A stretch of 64,000 nucleotides of DNA from Paguma larvata (Eukaryota; Chordata; Mammalia; Carnivora; Viverridae): the NCBI GenBank assembly GCA_030068075.1, contig CM057839.1, forward strand, positions 22,857,167 to 22,921,166. Reading direction: 5' to 3'. Positions 10,510-23,790 of the stretch are shown here, piece after piece. Each line of letters opens with the position of its first letter. Within the stretch, counting starts at the first letter, position 1. The translations under genes were made by a program, and so were the position numbers. The notes beneath the pieces were generated by a model. The model saw only the letters and a program-made list of their open reading frames with translations, had not been told where the DNA came from and ran no database searches.

Positions 10510-10668
10510 TTAAATGGTTTACATACATTATTTCATTAAATCTCTAAGCAATTTTACATCATAGGCATCAGTATTCTTGTTTTACAAATAGACTAATATT
10601 TGTAGGTCACAAATTAATTAATGTTAGAACTGAAACTTTAATGCAAATCTATCTCTTGATCCATAATA
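10510..10668 (+). mobile_element. MIR (ancient tRNA-derived SINE), diverged
   Basis: The MIR order is recognisable: ACATACATTATTTCATTAAATC, GGCATCAGTATTCTTGTTTTACAAATAGA, then GTAGGTCACAAATTAATTAATGTTAGAACTG, corresponding to the core and 3' part. It is heavily diverged. Confidence 0.65.
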
Positions 10669-13600
10669 TCTCTGTGAAACATTTAGTTAGTTTGATGAAA
10701 GCAAATTAGACTTTGGTTAAATATGGATAATGTGCAGAAGACAAAGAATTTCCTGATTTCTTAATCACCTATTGTTATAAAATATCTCCTTTAAATCATT
10801 ATACTCTTTTATCCAAATCACATTTTTTTTGTGCTGTAGCATTTTGATGGTGTTGAACTTGCTGTTTTTAGTGGAAAATTCTAGTTCATTTACAATATCA
10901 TTTCTCTAAGCCTGAGGAGTGAGCAAACCACTAAGAGTTAGAAATAATGGTGGTATTAGTAGATGCTTGGAACTTGAGAATCATGGGAAATACATCATAT
11001 GACAATTAGAAATTTTAAACATCCGGATATGCTGCACCAGTGGTCTTCATCTTATGAGATAAAAACCACGGAGGGAATTGCATACGTGACAGATGATAAT
11101 AATAGAAATTAAGGGTAATGCAAATAAAAAATCATTACTTGCCCATAGTGTAATTACCAATATTAAGTAAATAGCCTGCAGCAACTATCAAATATAATAA
11201 GCTAAGAACTGGGTGAACATATATTCTAGTTTGTCAAGTACAATTCCTCTTTGTGCCTGTTGTGCTGGTGCCTTGTGCAGTTTAACTAAACTCACTGGAC
11301 AAGACTTTCCAGTTTTTATGAAAGGTTATTATTAAGAGTTGCCTTACTATCGGTCAGGTGGATTTGAATCCTCCACTTTGACTTCCAGCTTTTGCTATGA
11401 TCTCATCTAATAGGATGTGAGAAGCATGTATTTATTTTTACATGTGGTTAAACTGAAAGTCAATCATAAATAATGAATCTTTCTTCTTCCATCCCCTTCC
11501 AGATATGATTTGCAGTTGACTATGTACCTGAATATTTTCTGGTATCTAAGTCTTTAGATGTTGATTAACCAGCCTCATATAAGATATTCAAATAATACAA
11601 AGTCCCTATGCTAAATTACAAATCTATAACAATCTCTATATATAGATCAAATTGACAGTTTAATATTTAGTAGTCAAAATGTGTAGTCAATATCAAAAGA
11701 AATCATACAAAAAGGATGAAATTAATTTTTAAAAATAAATGCAGTCATCAATTTCAGCTTCCACTATTTAAAGATATTTAAATCTAAAATATTGTGTTTA
11801 TTTAACATATTAAACAAAGACCTATGAAAAACAAGGACATTCTTAATCTCTGTTGAAATAAGAAAGATTACAGATGGCAGTTTCCCTTATAATAAGCCAT
11901 ATTTTCTTAGAGTCAATTTCATTCCTGTTGTCTCAGAATAACAAATCAGTTAGACAGAAGGTGAGATATTTTCACTAACATGAATATTCTATAAACAATA
12001 CCACATGATGTGTTAACCTTTCAAGTATGCAAATATATTTCCTATAGGATGTTTTCCAAATAATGGTAAAATAGGAAACTTTACTAGTCTTTGTCATTGA
12101 TTTTGATAAACATAAAACTTTTTTTTTAGCTTCTATTAGTTTTGAATATAGCATAAAATCATCAGGAAAAAAAGTTCATTGAAATCCAGTTCTAACCCGT
12201 TTTGAGCTCAATTCATACTAAAAACATGAGAAGATTACTCACCCATTTTCAATACATTTTCCTATTAACAAAATTCTATAATCAACTATGAATGTGAGTT
12301 TTATGATGTGTAGTATGGGTAGTTTACTTAGATCCAATGCCAGATGCTGGGTTTTGGGATTGCAGACCAATAAGGAAATATGCTCATGTGAATACATTCA
12401 CATGAGTACAAGACAGTTCTCCTTTCTATGAGAGTTTAAAATCTTTTGAATGCAAAAGAGATTACTCTTGCTTAGAATGAGGAGAATTTTGACATGAAGT
12501 TTTGGTGGAATTTTAATGCCTTCCATAAACATTGAACTCCAATTCTGCTAGTATACTCATGTTAATTCATATTCCTCTAGTTAAACACATATTGTAGTTT
12601 ATTCCGTGTTTGTGAGTTTTAAAGAAAATCCTTTGTTTTCAATGTAGATATAGATGAAATCGAGTGTTTTATTCAAAATATATTAAATTGTATCACTTCA
12701 TAAAATGCAACTCTTCTTTTCAGAAATCAGTGTTATACCTGAAAAGCTGAAAATTATAACTATTTGGCTTTTTTCTAACTTACTTTGAAATTTCTCAGAA
12801 ACACAATTAGGTAGTTTGTGATTGGCCTCATTTTTTTCCTAGGCTTTAATTTTATATTTGGGAATTTGTTAAGAGTTAAAGTGATCATTTCAATAAATAT
12901 CTTACCTAGTTCCCATAGAAAACTCCTAGTTTTCAGGTAGAAGTGTTTTGATACACAAGTTGATTGGAATGGAAGAATGCATGAAAGTCTCTGTGCCTCT
13001 CAGGACACGTGATTATTAAAATATATTTGGTTATGGGGGAAAATAAAGTCAGAAAATGATCTAATTATGAACCTAGCAACTCAGTGCTCCTACTTATTGG
13101 ATGCCTGTCTTGGCAGTCAGGTTTCTCATAGGAATCATTCACATGAGTGCTGTGTCTTCCTGTAACAAATTCTATTGCTACATGGTGTTAAACTTCATTA
13201 GTTGCTTGTAGTTACATATTGCTGTCACCTGGTACAGATGCCCAGTTTCAACTTTCATATCGTTTTTACAGTAAACATTTAAGGATGCAAACAAGTTCAC
13301 TTCAGCAACTTAATTACAAGTTCCACATTTGGATTTTTTTTAATTGCCGAATTAGTTTTAAAACCTAACCACTGCCCAACAAAAGACATACAGTGAAATA
13401 GTTATATATGATCTACCACAAAAACATGTCATAATGTTATTTTCAATGTCAGATGCAACTAACTGTATCTAATGGAGGAAATCAGAAGTTCAGTATCCTG
13501 TACGCTTTTAATAATTTACTTTCGTGTGACTAAGGTGCATGACTATGTATATAAAGAGAAAATTAGAGTAGATACTTTTCTTTACAACTAATTTCAAGTA

Positions 13601-13898
13601 AACTGTAACACGCAATTGTGTGTGTGCGTTTGGAGACGTGAATTGTAAAATCAGTTTTGCTATTTTATAAAAATTTTGTGTGAATGTGGATAATTCTAAA
13701 ACAAGATTCATGATGTGTGATATTTTAATTAAAAGTATAGGATGTTAATATTACTCACATTTAACAAAGACACGAAACACTTTTAGCAAATTTGGCCATA
13801 AGATGATGGTCTCTATGTTCCTTCGTCTTCACCAATACTAGAGAAACCAAAGTTTAGACTATCTGAACCATTAGGTAGATGAAGCACGGATTTTCATA
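10669..13898. other. Longest repeat-poor stretch (3.2 kb), no gene seen
   Basis: I see no SINE, LINE, LTR or DNA transposon and no frame above 67 codons. The sequence is AT-rich with many stops in all frames. The only frame of note, at 13508-13711 minus, shows no domain. It may simply be old unique sequence. Conservation data would be needed to see any regulatory element. Confidence 0.55.
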
Positions 13899-13914
13899 AA
13901 TAAAATAAATTTTA
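13899..13914. repeat. TSD, left copy (16 bp)
   Basis: Perfect match to 14168-14183. Confidence 0.95.
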
Positions 13915-14167
13915 TATTTTTTATTTTTTTGTAAGAGATTTTTAAAATTTTTTTAATGTTTATTCATTTTTGAGAGAGAGAGAGAGAGAGAGAGACAGAG
14001 CATGAGTGGGGGAGAGGCAGAGAGAGAGAGGGAAACAGAATCCAAAGCAGGTTCCAGGCTCTGAGCTGTCAGCACAGAGCCCGACATGGGGCTCAAACCC
14101 ACGAACTGTGAGATTATGACCTGAGCTGAAGTCAGATGCGTACCCAACTGAGCCATCCAGGCGCCCC
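13915..14167 (-). mobile_element. Felid CAN-SINE with perfect 16-bp TSD
   Basis: A full minus-strand SINE has the head GGGGCGCCTGGATGGCTCAG, a body, an alternating GA tract at 13973-13994 and a long T-rich (minus A-rich) tail at 13915-13960. AATAAAATAAATTTTA lies at 13899-13914 and again at 14168-14183 without mismatch. The two overlapping antisense frames are chance translations of the SINE. Confidence 0.97.
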
Positions 14168-14183
14168 AATAAAATAAATTTTA
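14168..14183. repeat. TSD, right copy (16 bp)
   Basis: Perfect match to 13899-13914. Confidence 0.95.
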
Positions 14184-14479
14184 AAATAATTAGAGATAAA
14201 CTTAAATAGCTAACTGAATTAAAAGAGAATTGATTAATGTTTAGCTTACTTTATAATAAATTATGGTTAACATGGGGTAAATAATAAAATGCATATGCCT
14301 ACTTACAGTGGATTCAGACTATTAGCCAATAGGTAGAGTGTTAAATATAGAAATACACAATGGTTTGTTTTCAATGCTGATAATTGTGATATTTATTTTC
14401 TTACTCAAGAAAGGATCTATAGGTACAAGGAGCATATATTAGGAGATGCCATAGTCAATCAAAAATAATACAATCTCTT

Positions 14480-14689
14480 GGGACACCTGGGTGGCTTAGT
14501 TGGTTGAGTGTCCAGCTTCAGCTCAGGTCATGATCTCACTATTCGTGGGTTTGAGCCCTGCATTGGGCTCTGTGTTGACAGCTCAGAGCCTAGAACCTGC
14601 TTCAGATTCTGTGTTTCCCCTTCTTTCTGCCCCTCCCCCATTCTCTCTCTCTCTCTCTCTCTCTCAAACATAAATAAACATAAAAAAAC
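14480..14689 (+). mobile_element. Felid CAN-SINE with perfect 10-bp TSD
   Basis: The head GGGACACCTGGGTGGCTTAG, body, (CT)n at 14643-14665 and tail AAACATAAATAAACATAAAA are present. The TSD ACAATCTCTT lies at 14470-14479 and 14690-14699. Confidence 0.97.
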
Positions 14690-14699
14690 ACAATCTCTT

Positions 14700-15129
14700 A
14701 TATAAATATAATATTCCACTAACATATTTTAAATGACTTTATACTCAATATAAAAAAAGCCCATTGATGGCACAGTAGATTGAGGACTCCTTAATGTATT
14801 AGTTATTTTGGCTAATAAATAATGGAGCTACAAGGAAAGATAGACAACAATGAGGGCATTCCTTGACTTGCATAAAATATTTTTACTAGTATATGATAAA
14901 AAGCCAAGAGTTTTAAAGATAAGACCTGATGTCAACCACTGGCATAGAAGTTGGAGCAGCATTGGAAGCCTCTGAGAAGGACCAGGAGCCCGCAGCATGT
15001 ATATACACCAGAAACATTTCTCTAATCCTTCCCTAAAAATAGTTTCGGTCATTTACCAGGTTCATGTGTATTAAGCAAAAGGGAATACCTAGAAAGTCTG
15101 AAGACTACTGGATATGTCTGAACAAACAG
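14700..15129. other. Unassigned non-coding stretch
   Basis: Nothing is recognised. A 74-codon antisense frame at 14828-15052 lacks a domain. Confidence 0.5.
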
Positions 15130-16980
15130 TAATAACAGGAAATCCAGAAAACTTCGTTGTCACCAATTAGAGAGAAGGCTTATGAGGTCTAAATAAAAAG
15201 TGGACTTCTAGTTCATATATCTCACACTGTATCCAACAGGTGTGTGGGGACCAATTCTGTGGTTATTTTCCTCCCCTGGTGCATAATTAGGGTAGATATA
15301 TTCAGAGGCTGCCCACACTCTCTTATTGATTCCCTGATCGTGGACTAAAAGCCTTTATGAAGGCTTTTCCCACTCCAGAGCCAATATAGCAATTCAGAAA
15401 CAGTATGGTACCCCGGGAGGTATTGCAGTGATGAGCAACAACATAAAAGCCTTAAAAGATGCCGAGGTGTTAGTCACTATCACATCTTTCTATTAAGGTG
15501 GTACTATTTTTAAAAATGGATCAGTCTTGGTAACTCAGACCACCAATTTCATCATTTTTGTAGGGCCCTGGGTAAGTAAGAACCCTCCAGCACACAATCA
15601 ATCTTCTGTATGACCTGGTGATATTAGAGGATTCTGTGTTGGACCAGTGTGCTGTGTGGTGTATCTTTGAAACCTCAGTATGATAACTTTTAGTAGATTC
15701 TTGACGTATTAGAGCAAGTCTATGCCTTCTGGAGAAGGCAATTGGTTCCAGTTTGAAAAGGAAGTCCCTGGTACAATACAAGACTTTGGAAAAGAATCAT
15801 GACAGATCCATCTGTAGGCACCAAGTAACTGCGTAATCAGAACTTCCTATCATGCGCTGGTTAGCATTAGATCTCTGAATCATAAAGTCAGCCAAGTGCA
15901 GCAATAACCCACTATGTGATGGAAATGACAAAAAAAGAGAAGGATTTGGCATAAGCAGTTTCAAAAAGCACAAAAAAATTACATCAACATTTGGCACTGA
16001 ATCCTTGATAGATACTCCTGTTGCATAGAGATCATGCAGAGAATGCCTACGACATTATCAGAAGGAAAATATCAAAGCTGGTACATAGTAGGGACGGTGC
16101 AGTATGTTGTTGATGCTAGCTGTAAATATACTACCACCTTGTTATGGTCGTACCTGTGTCACCGTCCCTTGAGTACTGCCCTCCAGAATGCAGTGTATAT
16201 GCTAAATCCACCTTTGACATAGAGCGTGAGATTTAGGAGATGAAAGTTGTAAGTAGGACTAGCCCTTCTCACCATGACTCCCTGAGACCCAGCTGCAGAA
16301 TTTTTGCTCCCCATCTGCACTACCTAAGGAGCTGTCATATCTGAGGTATTGTTTTTAGAGGAAAGGACACTTTTTTTTAGTAGCTTTAAGTTTTTGTTTG
16401 AATTCTAGTTTGTTAACATACAGTGTAATATTAATTTCAGGTGGAGAATTTAGTGATTCATCACTTACATACGACACCCAGTGCTCATCACAAGTGCCCT
16501 CCCTAAAGGACACTTCCACAGGGACATAGTGAAAGCTCCACTGAACTAGAAGAAACAGCTACTGCCTACCTGGTCACTATTATCTTCTGCTGCCTGTTGA
16601 CTAGCAGATACATGTAGGAATTACTACAATGATGGCAACAGTGATCCCGATTTCAATGCCATTCTAGTTGTCTCTATATTATAAGAAAGTGTTGTGGTAT
16701 GTCTACAATGAAGGAGATTCCCTGGGGTATTTCTTGGTGTTTCTTTGCCAAATAATAATTATGAATGGCAACTGCAACAACCCAAGCATGGCACAGATAG
16801 GGAAACTAAAGTTTAAGATACTTTGAGGGTGAAGGTCTGAGTTACCCAACCAGGTAAACCACCTGGACCATCTGAAGTGCAGGCTACAGAAAGGAGCCTC
16901 TAGAATGAGGCCTGAGATGATGACTCTCAGTCAGGGTCCTAGGACAAGATGCGGAGTCTGCAGCTTGACCCATGAACCCC
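15130..16980 (+). mobile_element. Decayed ERVL internal (pol) region
   Basis: Several blocks match the nucleotide order of ERVL pol and the region downstream of it. GGGGACCAATTCTGTGGTTATTT (about 15246) and CCGGGAGGTATTGCAG with AAAAGATGCCGAGGTG (15412-15470) lie in the reverse-transcriptase part. AAGTAACTGCGTAATCAG and CTATCATGCGCTGGTTAGC (15822-15868) follow. AACCCAAGCATGGCACAG ... AACCAGGTAAACCACC (16778-16862) lies near the 3' end. Large deletions (most of RNase H and integrase), frameshifts and stops leave only short open pieces, so nothing functional can be made. A short L1 interrupts it at 16373-16504. No LTR is recognised beside it. Confidence 0.8.
16373..16504 (-). mobile_element. 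132-bp L1 3'-end insertion inside ERVL, 11-bp TSD
   Basis: A poly(T) start at 16373 is followed by antisense L1 3' UTR motifs (GTTAACATACAGTGTAATATT, TTTCAGGTGGAGAATTTAG, ACACCCAGTGCTCATCAC). AAAGGACACTT occurs at 16362-16372 and 16505-16515. Removing the insert plus one TSD copy restores a continuous ERVL-like sequence. It is extremely 5'-truncated. Confidence 0.93.
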
Positions 16981-18029
16981 TCCCCCTCTTCGTTTAGTTT
17001 TTGTAGAGATTAGGAAAGTCACTGCCTTGACAGGGACTTTGTGATGAATGGGGAATGGAATGTCTAACTAAGCGAAGGGAAGTGATACAAAGGAGAGATC
17101 TCTCTTCTCCAGTGCATCACTTCATTTCTTCTCTGGCCCACCTCTTATCCGTGATGAGTCAGGCATCATCCAGCTCTTTACAGGTACAAATCGATAACAT
17201 CTCACCACTGTCTGGTAGCATGTACACAACATGTTTTCCTCTCAGGCTTACCTAATACAAAAATGTGGGCCACCTGGAAAAACCTTGGCACTCATACTTG
17301 GGCAACTTGGAAGTGAGGGCAACTTTATGTGCAACATGTTGTCCTAGCTGAGAGAATGATATAAGTTGATGAATAAATGCTTCACTGTTTTGGTACCCAG
17401 AACTGTGCTGTGGCACATTTCTTCGGGTGTCTTATAAGGTCCTATGGAATTAAACTCCAAGAACCTGAAGCAGTAGCTTTGTATGCTGTATCTATCTGCC
17501 TGTTCCCAAGGCCCAATTAAGCCTGCATCTTGGAGTTACAATTCTAAAGAAGCCACATGTACACAACACCTTTTCTCAGGCCCTGGTTCAAGGCATCCCA
17601 GACTAATTACTCTGGTAGAGAAAATCCTTGTGACATGCAATATAAGGAGGTCAAGGAAGAAAAAAAATATTAGAAGAAAAATGACTTTTAATTGTATGGC
17701 AATATAATTTTCTACTGAGATATTTATTTGGTCAATACATTTATTACTTAACAATCAACTGAATATTTGTTGATGAACTAACACTTGCTAATTGCAGATG
17801 CTATTATGGTGAATAAGATAGGATTGCTTGTTATAGACTCTGGGTCTAGAGTATTTTCTTGTCTAGCAAGAAAGCAGCACGTGGGATTAAAATGCAAGAG
17901 ATGGTTAATGTCCAGGAGAAGACAAGAGCCCCAGTTAAGGGTCCTTGCTCTGTTTTTATTAGGATCAGAAGGTTTCCAAACATGGTGATGGACGTACACA
18001 AAGAGACAATGAACCTGAACATTAACTCA
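16981..18029. other. Unassigned stretch downstream of ERVL
   Basis: This may include further, unrecognised ERV sequence (17000-17450). It shows no clear LTR and no domain. The paired frames at 17778-17999 (minus) and 17785-17988 (plus) are mirror artefacts. Confidence 0.4.
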
Positions 18030-18552
18030 TGGATGTGAGGGAAAGGTGGTCTTGAATATATGTGGGGTTAGGGGTTTGGGTTAATACAAAACAAAATCCT
18101 GGTGCTGGGTGGCCAGCTAGAAGCTTGTTTATAGTAGACATGAGGTATCACTTCTGTTTACCTAAACTGGTCTAGGGGACAGAAAAGACAGAGCATGCTA
18201 CCTCAGGGTCAACAAGGCACCTTTCTTTTGTTAATTAGTTCCACTCTGGGCAACTTCTCCCTGCAGTGGTCTATACCCCTATTTACCTATTTATCTAATT
18301 TGGTCCTTCCTTACTGTGAAAGCAGCTTTCTGCTTTAGTACTAGGTTGGGGGGCACTTCCGCCCTGAATACCTAATCTTGTTTATTTCATATACCTTTGT
18401 TCTATACTGGGGCCTTTGCCCTGCCTTCTCTACACTTATTTAACTAATCTTGTTTACCCAAACTTGGGTGTGAGCATTCTATGGCTTTCTAATTCTTTAT
18501 GCCTTGTTAACCCATCTGTGCAGGCTCAGGGAAATCCTAAGCTTATTCCCCA
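18030..18552 (-). mobile_element. Possible ERV LTR or LTR fragment
   Basis: The right end TTATTCCCCACA reads TGTGGGGAATAAG on the minus strand, like an LTR start. Within it, CTAATCTTGTTTA recurs at about 18374 and 18442, and several similar ATTTATCTAAT/TTTACC units look like U3 repeats. I could not find a matching CA end or TSD on the left, so the boundary and the class are uncertain. Confidence 0.35.
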
Positions 18553-20739
18553 CAATTGCTGAAATAAGGCTTAGATATGTTTGAAAGGTATTAAAATCAT
18601 GAATTCAACATAATTACCATAGTTATATTGTGAGGTGAAGTAGGAAAAGAATAAATAGAGGGATACTAGCTTTGTAGATGTTCAGACAGGAAATGATAGT
18701 GGTTTACACTATGTTGTTTGCATTGAGAAGTCCATTTATTTTCAATTCTTATTTACGGTCTATCTCTTGAATGCTACCATTGATTTTCTATAATTTTAGT
18801 TCACAGCACTCAGCTAAAATAATTAAATAAGAGATTTTTTTATTAAGTTCTATTTATTTTCCTAGTAGAATACTCTTCTTCAAAAGGTAGCTAAATATTG
18901 GAAAAGTAACTTTTGCTTTGTAAGTAAAAGCTGAAATTTTTCATTCCTGACGTAACATTTATTTGCCTTATTAAATACATTGAGTTAATCTCTAGTGGAG
19001 CCTCTGTTCATTCACTGTAAAGTTTGTATTTTAATATAAAACTCGAAGTATAGTTCTGATTACTAAGTAAGATAAAGTATATAAAATTCCTGGTTCATAG
19101 TAATTGCTGAATAAGTTAAATCTATAAAAAGGTAGGTAAATGAATATTTTGTCTTCTGTTTTTGTTTTATTTTGTTTTGTCTTATGGTAACAAAAGACAG
19201 AAAATGTGAAAGAATATGCCATGTCTGATATAATACAGATACTTGAAGAATATTTCCAGTTCCTTTTCAGACAATATGAATTTATTCTTGGGCTACAGCT
19301 ACCCAAATTCCCTACTTACAAGGAAATCACATGATTCAGTCGCATTCCCGTCTACACAGCAGCAAGCAAAGTGATCAGTGTGGGAAATTAGGAGCGCTTC
19401 CTTACAGTGCCCAGACAATTATGTTTTTTATCTGTTTTGTGAGTGTTGTTTTCCTAGGCTGCAATTGGAATTTTAAAAGTTCTCTCTCATCCCACTGATG
19501 ATGTGAAAATCATCTACAGCTTTTTGTCTTTAGCAGAACCTACTAACATTTTTAGCTGTATCTCTAAGACCTAGGATTCACTGTTTGCTTCAAAATAAAT
19601 CTTTAATTAGAAGAAGGGTTCAATCATGTAATTTTGGTCTAGTGGTCTTATGACTGATGCACCTTTTTTAGTCGGTTTCATTTCTATTTTAAAAGCACAG
19701 ACCAGGGAAATAAAAACTTACTGTCAACCACAAGATGCACTATGTTTGTAAATATTTACCTCAAGTCATCAAGGGCAAAAAAAGCACACCTTTTAGTAGA
19801 TTGCAATTTATTCTCATCTTCAAATACATTAGATTTGCATAGTGGCTTTTCTCCTTTTGCTCTTCAAAACAGACAAGGAGTAAGTACGATATTTGAAGGG
19901 ATACACCAAAACGTGATGGACCTACGATCTGTAACTACCCCTTCCTTTTTTCATCTACATTTACATAGTATTCCTCTTGTTTTGGTTTTTCTTTTAACAC
20001 TTTTCCCAGTTAATGGTATGTAACAAATGATGCTCGGTATGCATTTTAGTTTGCATATAAGGCTGAATATTTTCTTGTGAAAATGGTTTGAATATTTTCC
20101 CTTATTTCTATTCTTATAATGACAAAATATTATTTTGAGTACATCTCAGTATTTTAATTGATTAATTAATTCAATTTCATAAATTCTGCCAAACAATAAT
20201 TGTCATGGATATCCACCACATTTACGTTGCTGGACAAATGATTGCCTATCAATTATATCGATAGGGAAACATTATACTGCTGACATATATGTAACCATTA
20301 GTGGCTTAGTTTTAAGTAAAAGAATAGAGCATATTTAAAGAAAATAGGATATTTAGTTGAAAAATTATTGGGGGCAGCTTAGTAAACATTATAAGAGGAC
20401 ACAAATCAATGGGCAACATGTTCAGTCTTTTGGAAAAAAAAAGATTTTTTTCATGAGCTTCCTGAAACATTGAACATCTAAGCATTTTGATACTACTTAT
20501 GTCTAAAGCTGCTAAAACCCATGATTCAAGTAATATTTTAGAAAAAAACTCAATGCCAGAATATAAGAAAGATTGTCAATAAGGAAACTAATTAGGAGGC
20601 TGTAGTCTTTAAAGAGTAAAGACACAGAACTAAGGGCCAAAGCTAAGGTGGTTCTGTGGGAATAGAAATTAAGACTTGGATATCATAAAGAAAGCCTCAT
20701 CAGGAGTTTGCAATAAAAAGATACTGGTTCAAAGCTGTT
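18553..20739. other. Unassigned AT-rich stretch (2.2 kb)
   Basis: No repeat family is recognised. The 91-codon minus frame at 19031-19306 and the 93-codon plus frame at 19742-20023 have no domain, composition or splice context that would support a gene. Confidence 0.5.
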
Positions 20740-20754
20740 AGAAATCCTAAGCTG

Positions 20755-20981
20755 CAAGAAGCATGGGTGACCCAGTCGGTTAAGCGTCCGACTTTGACTC
20801 AGCCTCATGATCTTGAGGTTCGTGGGTTTGAGCCCCACATTGGGCTCTGTGCTGACAGCTCAGAGCCTGAAGCCTGCTTCAGATTCTGTGTCTCCCTCTC
20901 TCTTTGCCCCTTCCCTGCTCATGCTCTGTCTCTCTCTCTCTCAAAAATAAATAAACATTAATTTATTTTTGGTAAAAAGAA
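20755..20981 (+). mobile_element. Felid CAN-SINE with 15-16-bp TSD
   Basis: It has a slightly degraded head (AGCATGGGTGACCCAGTCGG), an intact body and CT block, and an AATAAATAAACATTAATTTATT tail. The TSD AGAAATCCTAAGCTG is at 20740-20754, with AGAAATCCTAAAGCTG at 20982-20997 (one extra A). Confidence 0.96.
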
Positions 20982-20997
20982 AGAAATCCTAAAGCTG

Positions 20998-22027
20998 TTT
21001 CAGATATTTTAAATCTTGCTGAGCTGGAACAGTTGTGGTGATTTTAACACAAGTAGAGAAGTCAGAGGGATAGTTGGTTTCATACCAGTTGAATGGAGAT
21101 TAATGAATTAGCAAACATACTATATTGCTTGTAAAGTGATTAAATAGTAAGTTGATCAAACTGATTTAGGAGTAGAGGTAAATGGAGATTTATTCAAGAT
21201 TGTAATTAAATGTCATGGTACCCTGGGAAGGAAGACTCAGTTTTTTCACTTACCTTTGCCAGTTTTACTAAAAGCTATTGTAAATGTTTCTCTAGGTGCC
21301 TCAGTACACAGAAGAAAAAAAGGAAAAACTGATTGCAGCCCAGAGAACGTGATTTACAGATAGAGCACATTTGCACAAAGAGCTGTCACGTTAGAAAAAG
21401 AGGTAAGCTATTTCATGCATGTTTAAAAAATAAGGCAACCGGCCAGAAGTTCGTGAAGCAAAGTGGAAGGAAACAAAGAATCCCATAGAAGACAACTGGT
21501 AAAGAATCAGTACTCAATGTACACTGGGCAGGTGCAAAGGAAATCGTGGTGTTTTTGCTTATTAGTAATAAAGGCCTTGAAGCAAGTATAGTTGAATCAG
21601 ACAAGGGAAAAATGGGGTCTGAATAAACAGATCCACATTGATTCAAATTAAGTCGAACCCATATCCAGGTTTGAACAGCATCACATATTTTTTAGATTTC
21701 AGTTCCTTACAGAAACAACAGTCTTAAAATTTCATGTCCTGACTTGTTTACAGATATTTACTTAGAATCCTATGTCCTGTGCTATGAGCTACTGTATCAA
21801 CTTACTAAGATATAAACGTGCAGTTCTGACTGACCCAGGAATGTGGGTGCACAGGCATAGGAAGCTAATTAGCAACATTGTGCCAGAAAGAGGTCAGTGG
21901 AGACATTCGTAGTCATCTCTATTGCAGACATATGTTATCGGGGAGACAGCACTCCATATAACACTAGCAGAAAAGAGTGAGCTTAAAGGAACTTGCTAAT
22001 AAAAATATTTATCATATCGAATAATTA
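20998..22027. other. Unassigned non-coding stretch
   Basis: Nothing is recognised. A 77-codon minus frame at 21413-21646 shows no domain. Confidence 0.5.
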
Positions 22028-22248
22028 TTGAGTGCCTCATATATATAACAAATTGTTAAAGTGCTCATTTAGAATATTGAAATTAATCCTGATGGAAAAC
22101 TGGAATACGAATGCTGTTACGACATCCACTTTACAGATGAAAAAGAGAGAAAATAAGTGATATTTTCAAAGTCACAAAGGAAAAAAAAAGAGAGAGGAGC
22201 CAGGATTGACTTCAGTTGCTCAATGGTATCAAAATCCAAACCTTATCA
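22028..22248 (+). mobile_element. MIR (ancient SINE)
   Basis: Motifs in MIR order: TTGAGTGCCTCATAT, TTGAAATTAATCCTGATGG, CATCCACTTTACAGATGAAAAAGAGAGA, AAGTGATATTTTCAAAGTCACAAAGG and GAGCCAGGATTGACTTCAG. Confidence 0.8.
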
Positions 22249-23790
22249 CTGAATGACTACACTACATTTTCTTACAAAGTGAGGTGTTTTTTTTTTAAAG
22301 TAACAGGTTTAAGTTTTATGGAACAAATTAATTTTTGTATGTGTCTTGACAAATATATTTGTATTAAATATTATTCATTGAGTTGCTAATAGTTTACTAA
22401 GATTTACAATTAATAATGATTTCATTATTAGTTATAACACATCTCAATTATATTTTAAATTAATCCTAGGTTCCATAAAATTAAATAATGAGTTAATGTT
22501 AGTGGAGATAAATAGTAAGACGGACTTGATTTCAGGATCTTTTTCTTTTTCTTCTTATTTTGAAAAAGTGAGACCTGAGACTGATGGTGGAGAAATTTTG
22601 AGGTTGAGAGAAGAAAATCATGGCATAATTTTGAGAGAAAATGTCATAATATGAAATGTAGTACTAGCTGTTACTCTTTCCGCAAATTGCTGGAATAGTC
22701 TCTAACCCATACTATAAACACCTACATATCCTCCGTATTAAGAATTCATGGCCTTTGATTTGAGTACATATGCTTTCAAATTTTTTATTGTAAAGTCTAA
22801 TTAATGGAAGATACACAAAAGGACATACAATTTACAGAGTCTTTTTCTCCAGCATTACAGTTCACCAAAATTCACACTAGGAACGAGAATTGTTAAAATA
22901 ACATATCTCTAAGGTATTCTACACACTAAGCAGTTATTGTCACAATTAGCAGTCGTGATTCCAGAAAAAAAAGGTGGGAGAAAAGCTATCCTAGATTTAC
23001 TTGATGGATGAAAGTAAATAAGGGCAAAATTCTTAAATATCGGACTATCAAAGCATCTGGGTCTGGGGAGTTTCAATGAACTGGACACAGAACAAGTCAC
23101 CTCAGTGATGACGGTGAGAAAATACCTGGGGGGATTCACAAGAAGAGGCTTAAATTACAGATCGGTTCTGCATAATAATAGTGATTGAGTCTTGGCCTTT
23201 GTTATAGAAAATAGGTTGGTTCCCAGATTACCTAAGGATGTAACCGAGAACTCCACAGGACAGGTGGGAATCCTGAGGAAAAAAAGAAAGAAAAAGAAAG
23301 AAGAAAGAAACTGTACAGTTTCATGGACATTTTCGTGATACCTTTCATAATATGAATAGAAGCTTACAGAGAAGCTTTCTAACTAACAGAAATTCTAACT
23401 GTTTTCAGTTGTCCCAAAGTGGCAAATTTCCAAGAGGCTTCTTAGGGTGAAAAACACTGAGGTCACGAAGGACACACCTAGAAGAATTCTTTAACACTGC
23501 AAACTCGAATATCCTTTAATTCGTATATACGGCACAAACGTCTAAGCTGTTCACTATCAATGGTTGTAATTCAGGACCTAGAAATTTATTTATCCTTTTC
23601 TATTAGATTCCCAGTTTGCGTTTTCAACTATGAAAGCAACACAACCGAATTCTCTGTATCTTGTAATTTAGGCTTACAATACAGATTTGTATGTAATGAT
23701 GACTTAACACTTATTTTATCATGTTGTATATACTTGTTTATGATACAACGAATAAGTGAATCACTCTAGGAGTCCTCTAGTTTCTGATAT
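22249..23790. other. Unassigned stretch with a purine simple repeat
   Basis: AT-rich unique-looking DNA. A (GAAA)-like purine run lies at 23278-23310. No gene is seen. Confidence 0.5.
23278..23310 (+). repeat. (GAAA)n-like purine run
   Basis: Mixed AAAG, AAAAAG and AAG units over about 33 bp. Confidence 0.8.
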
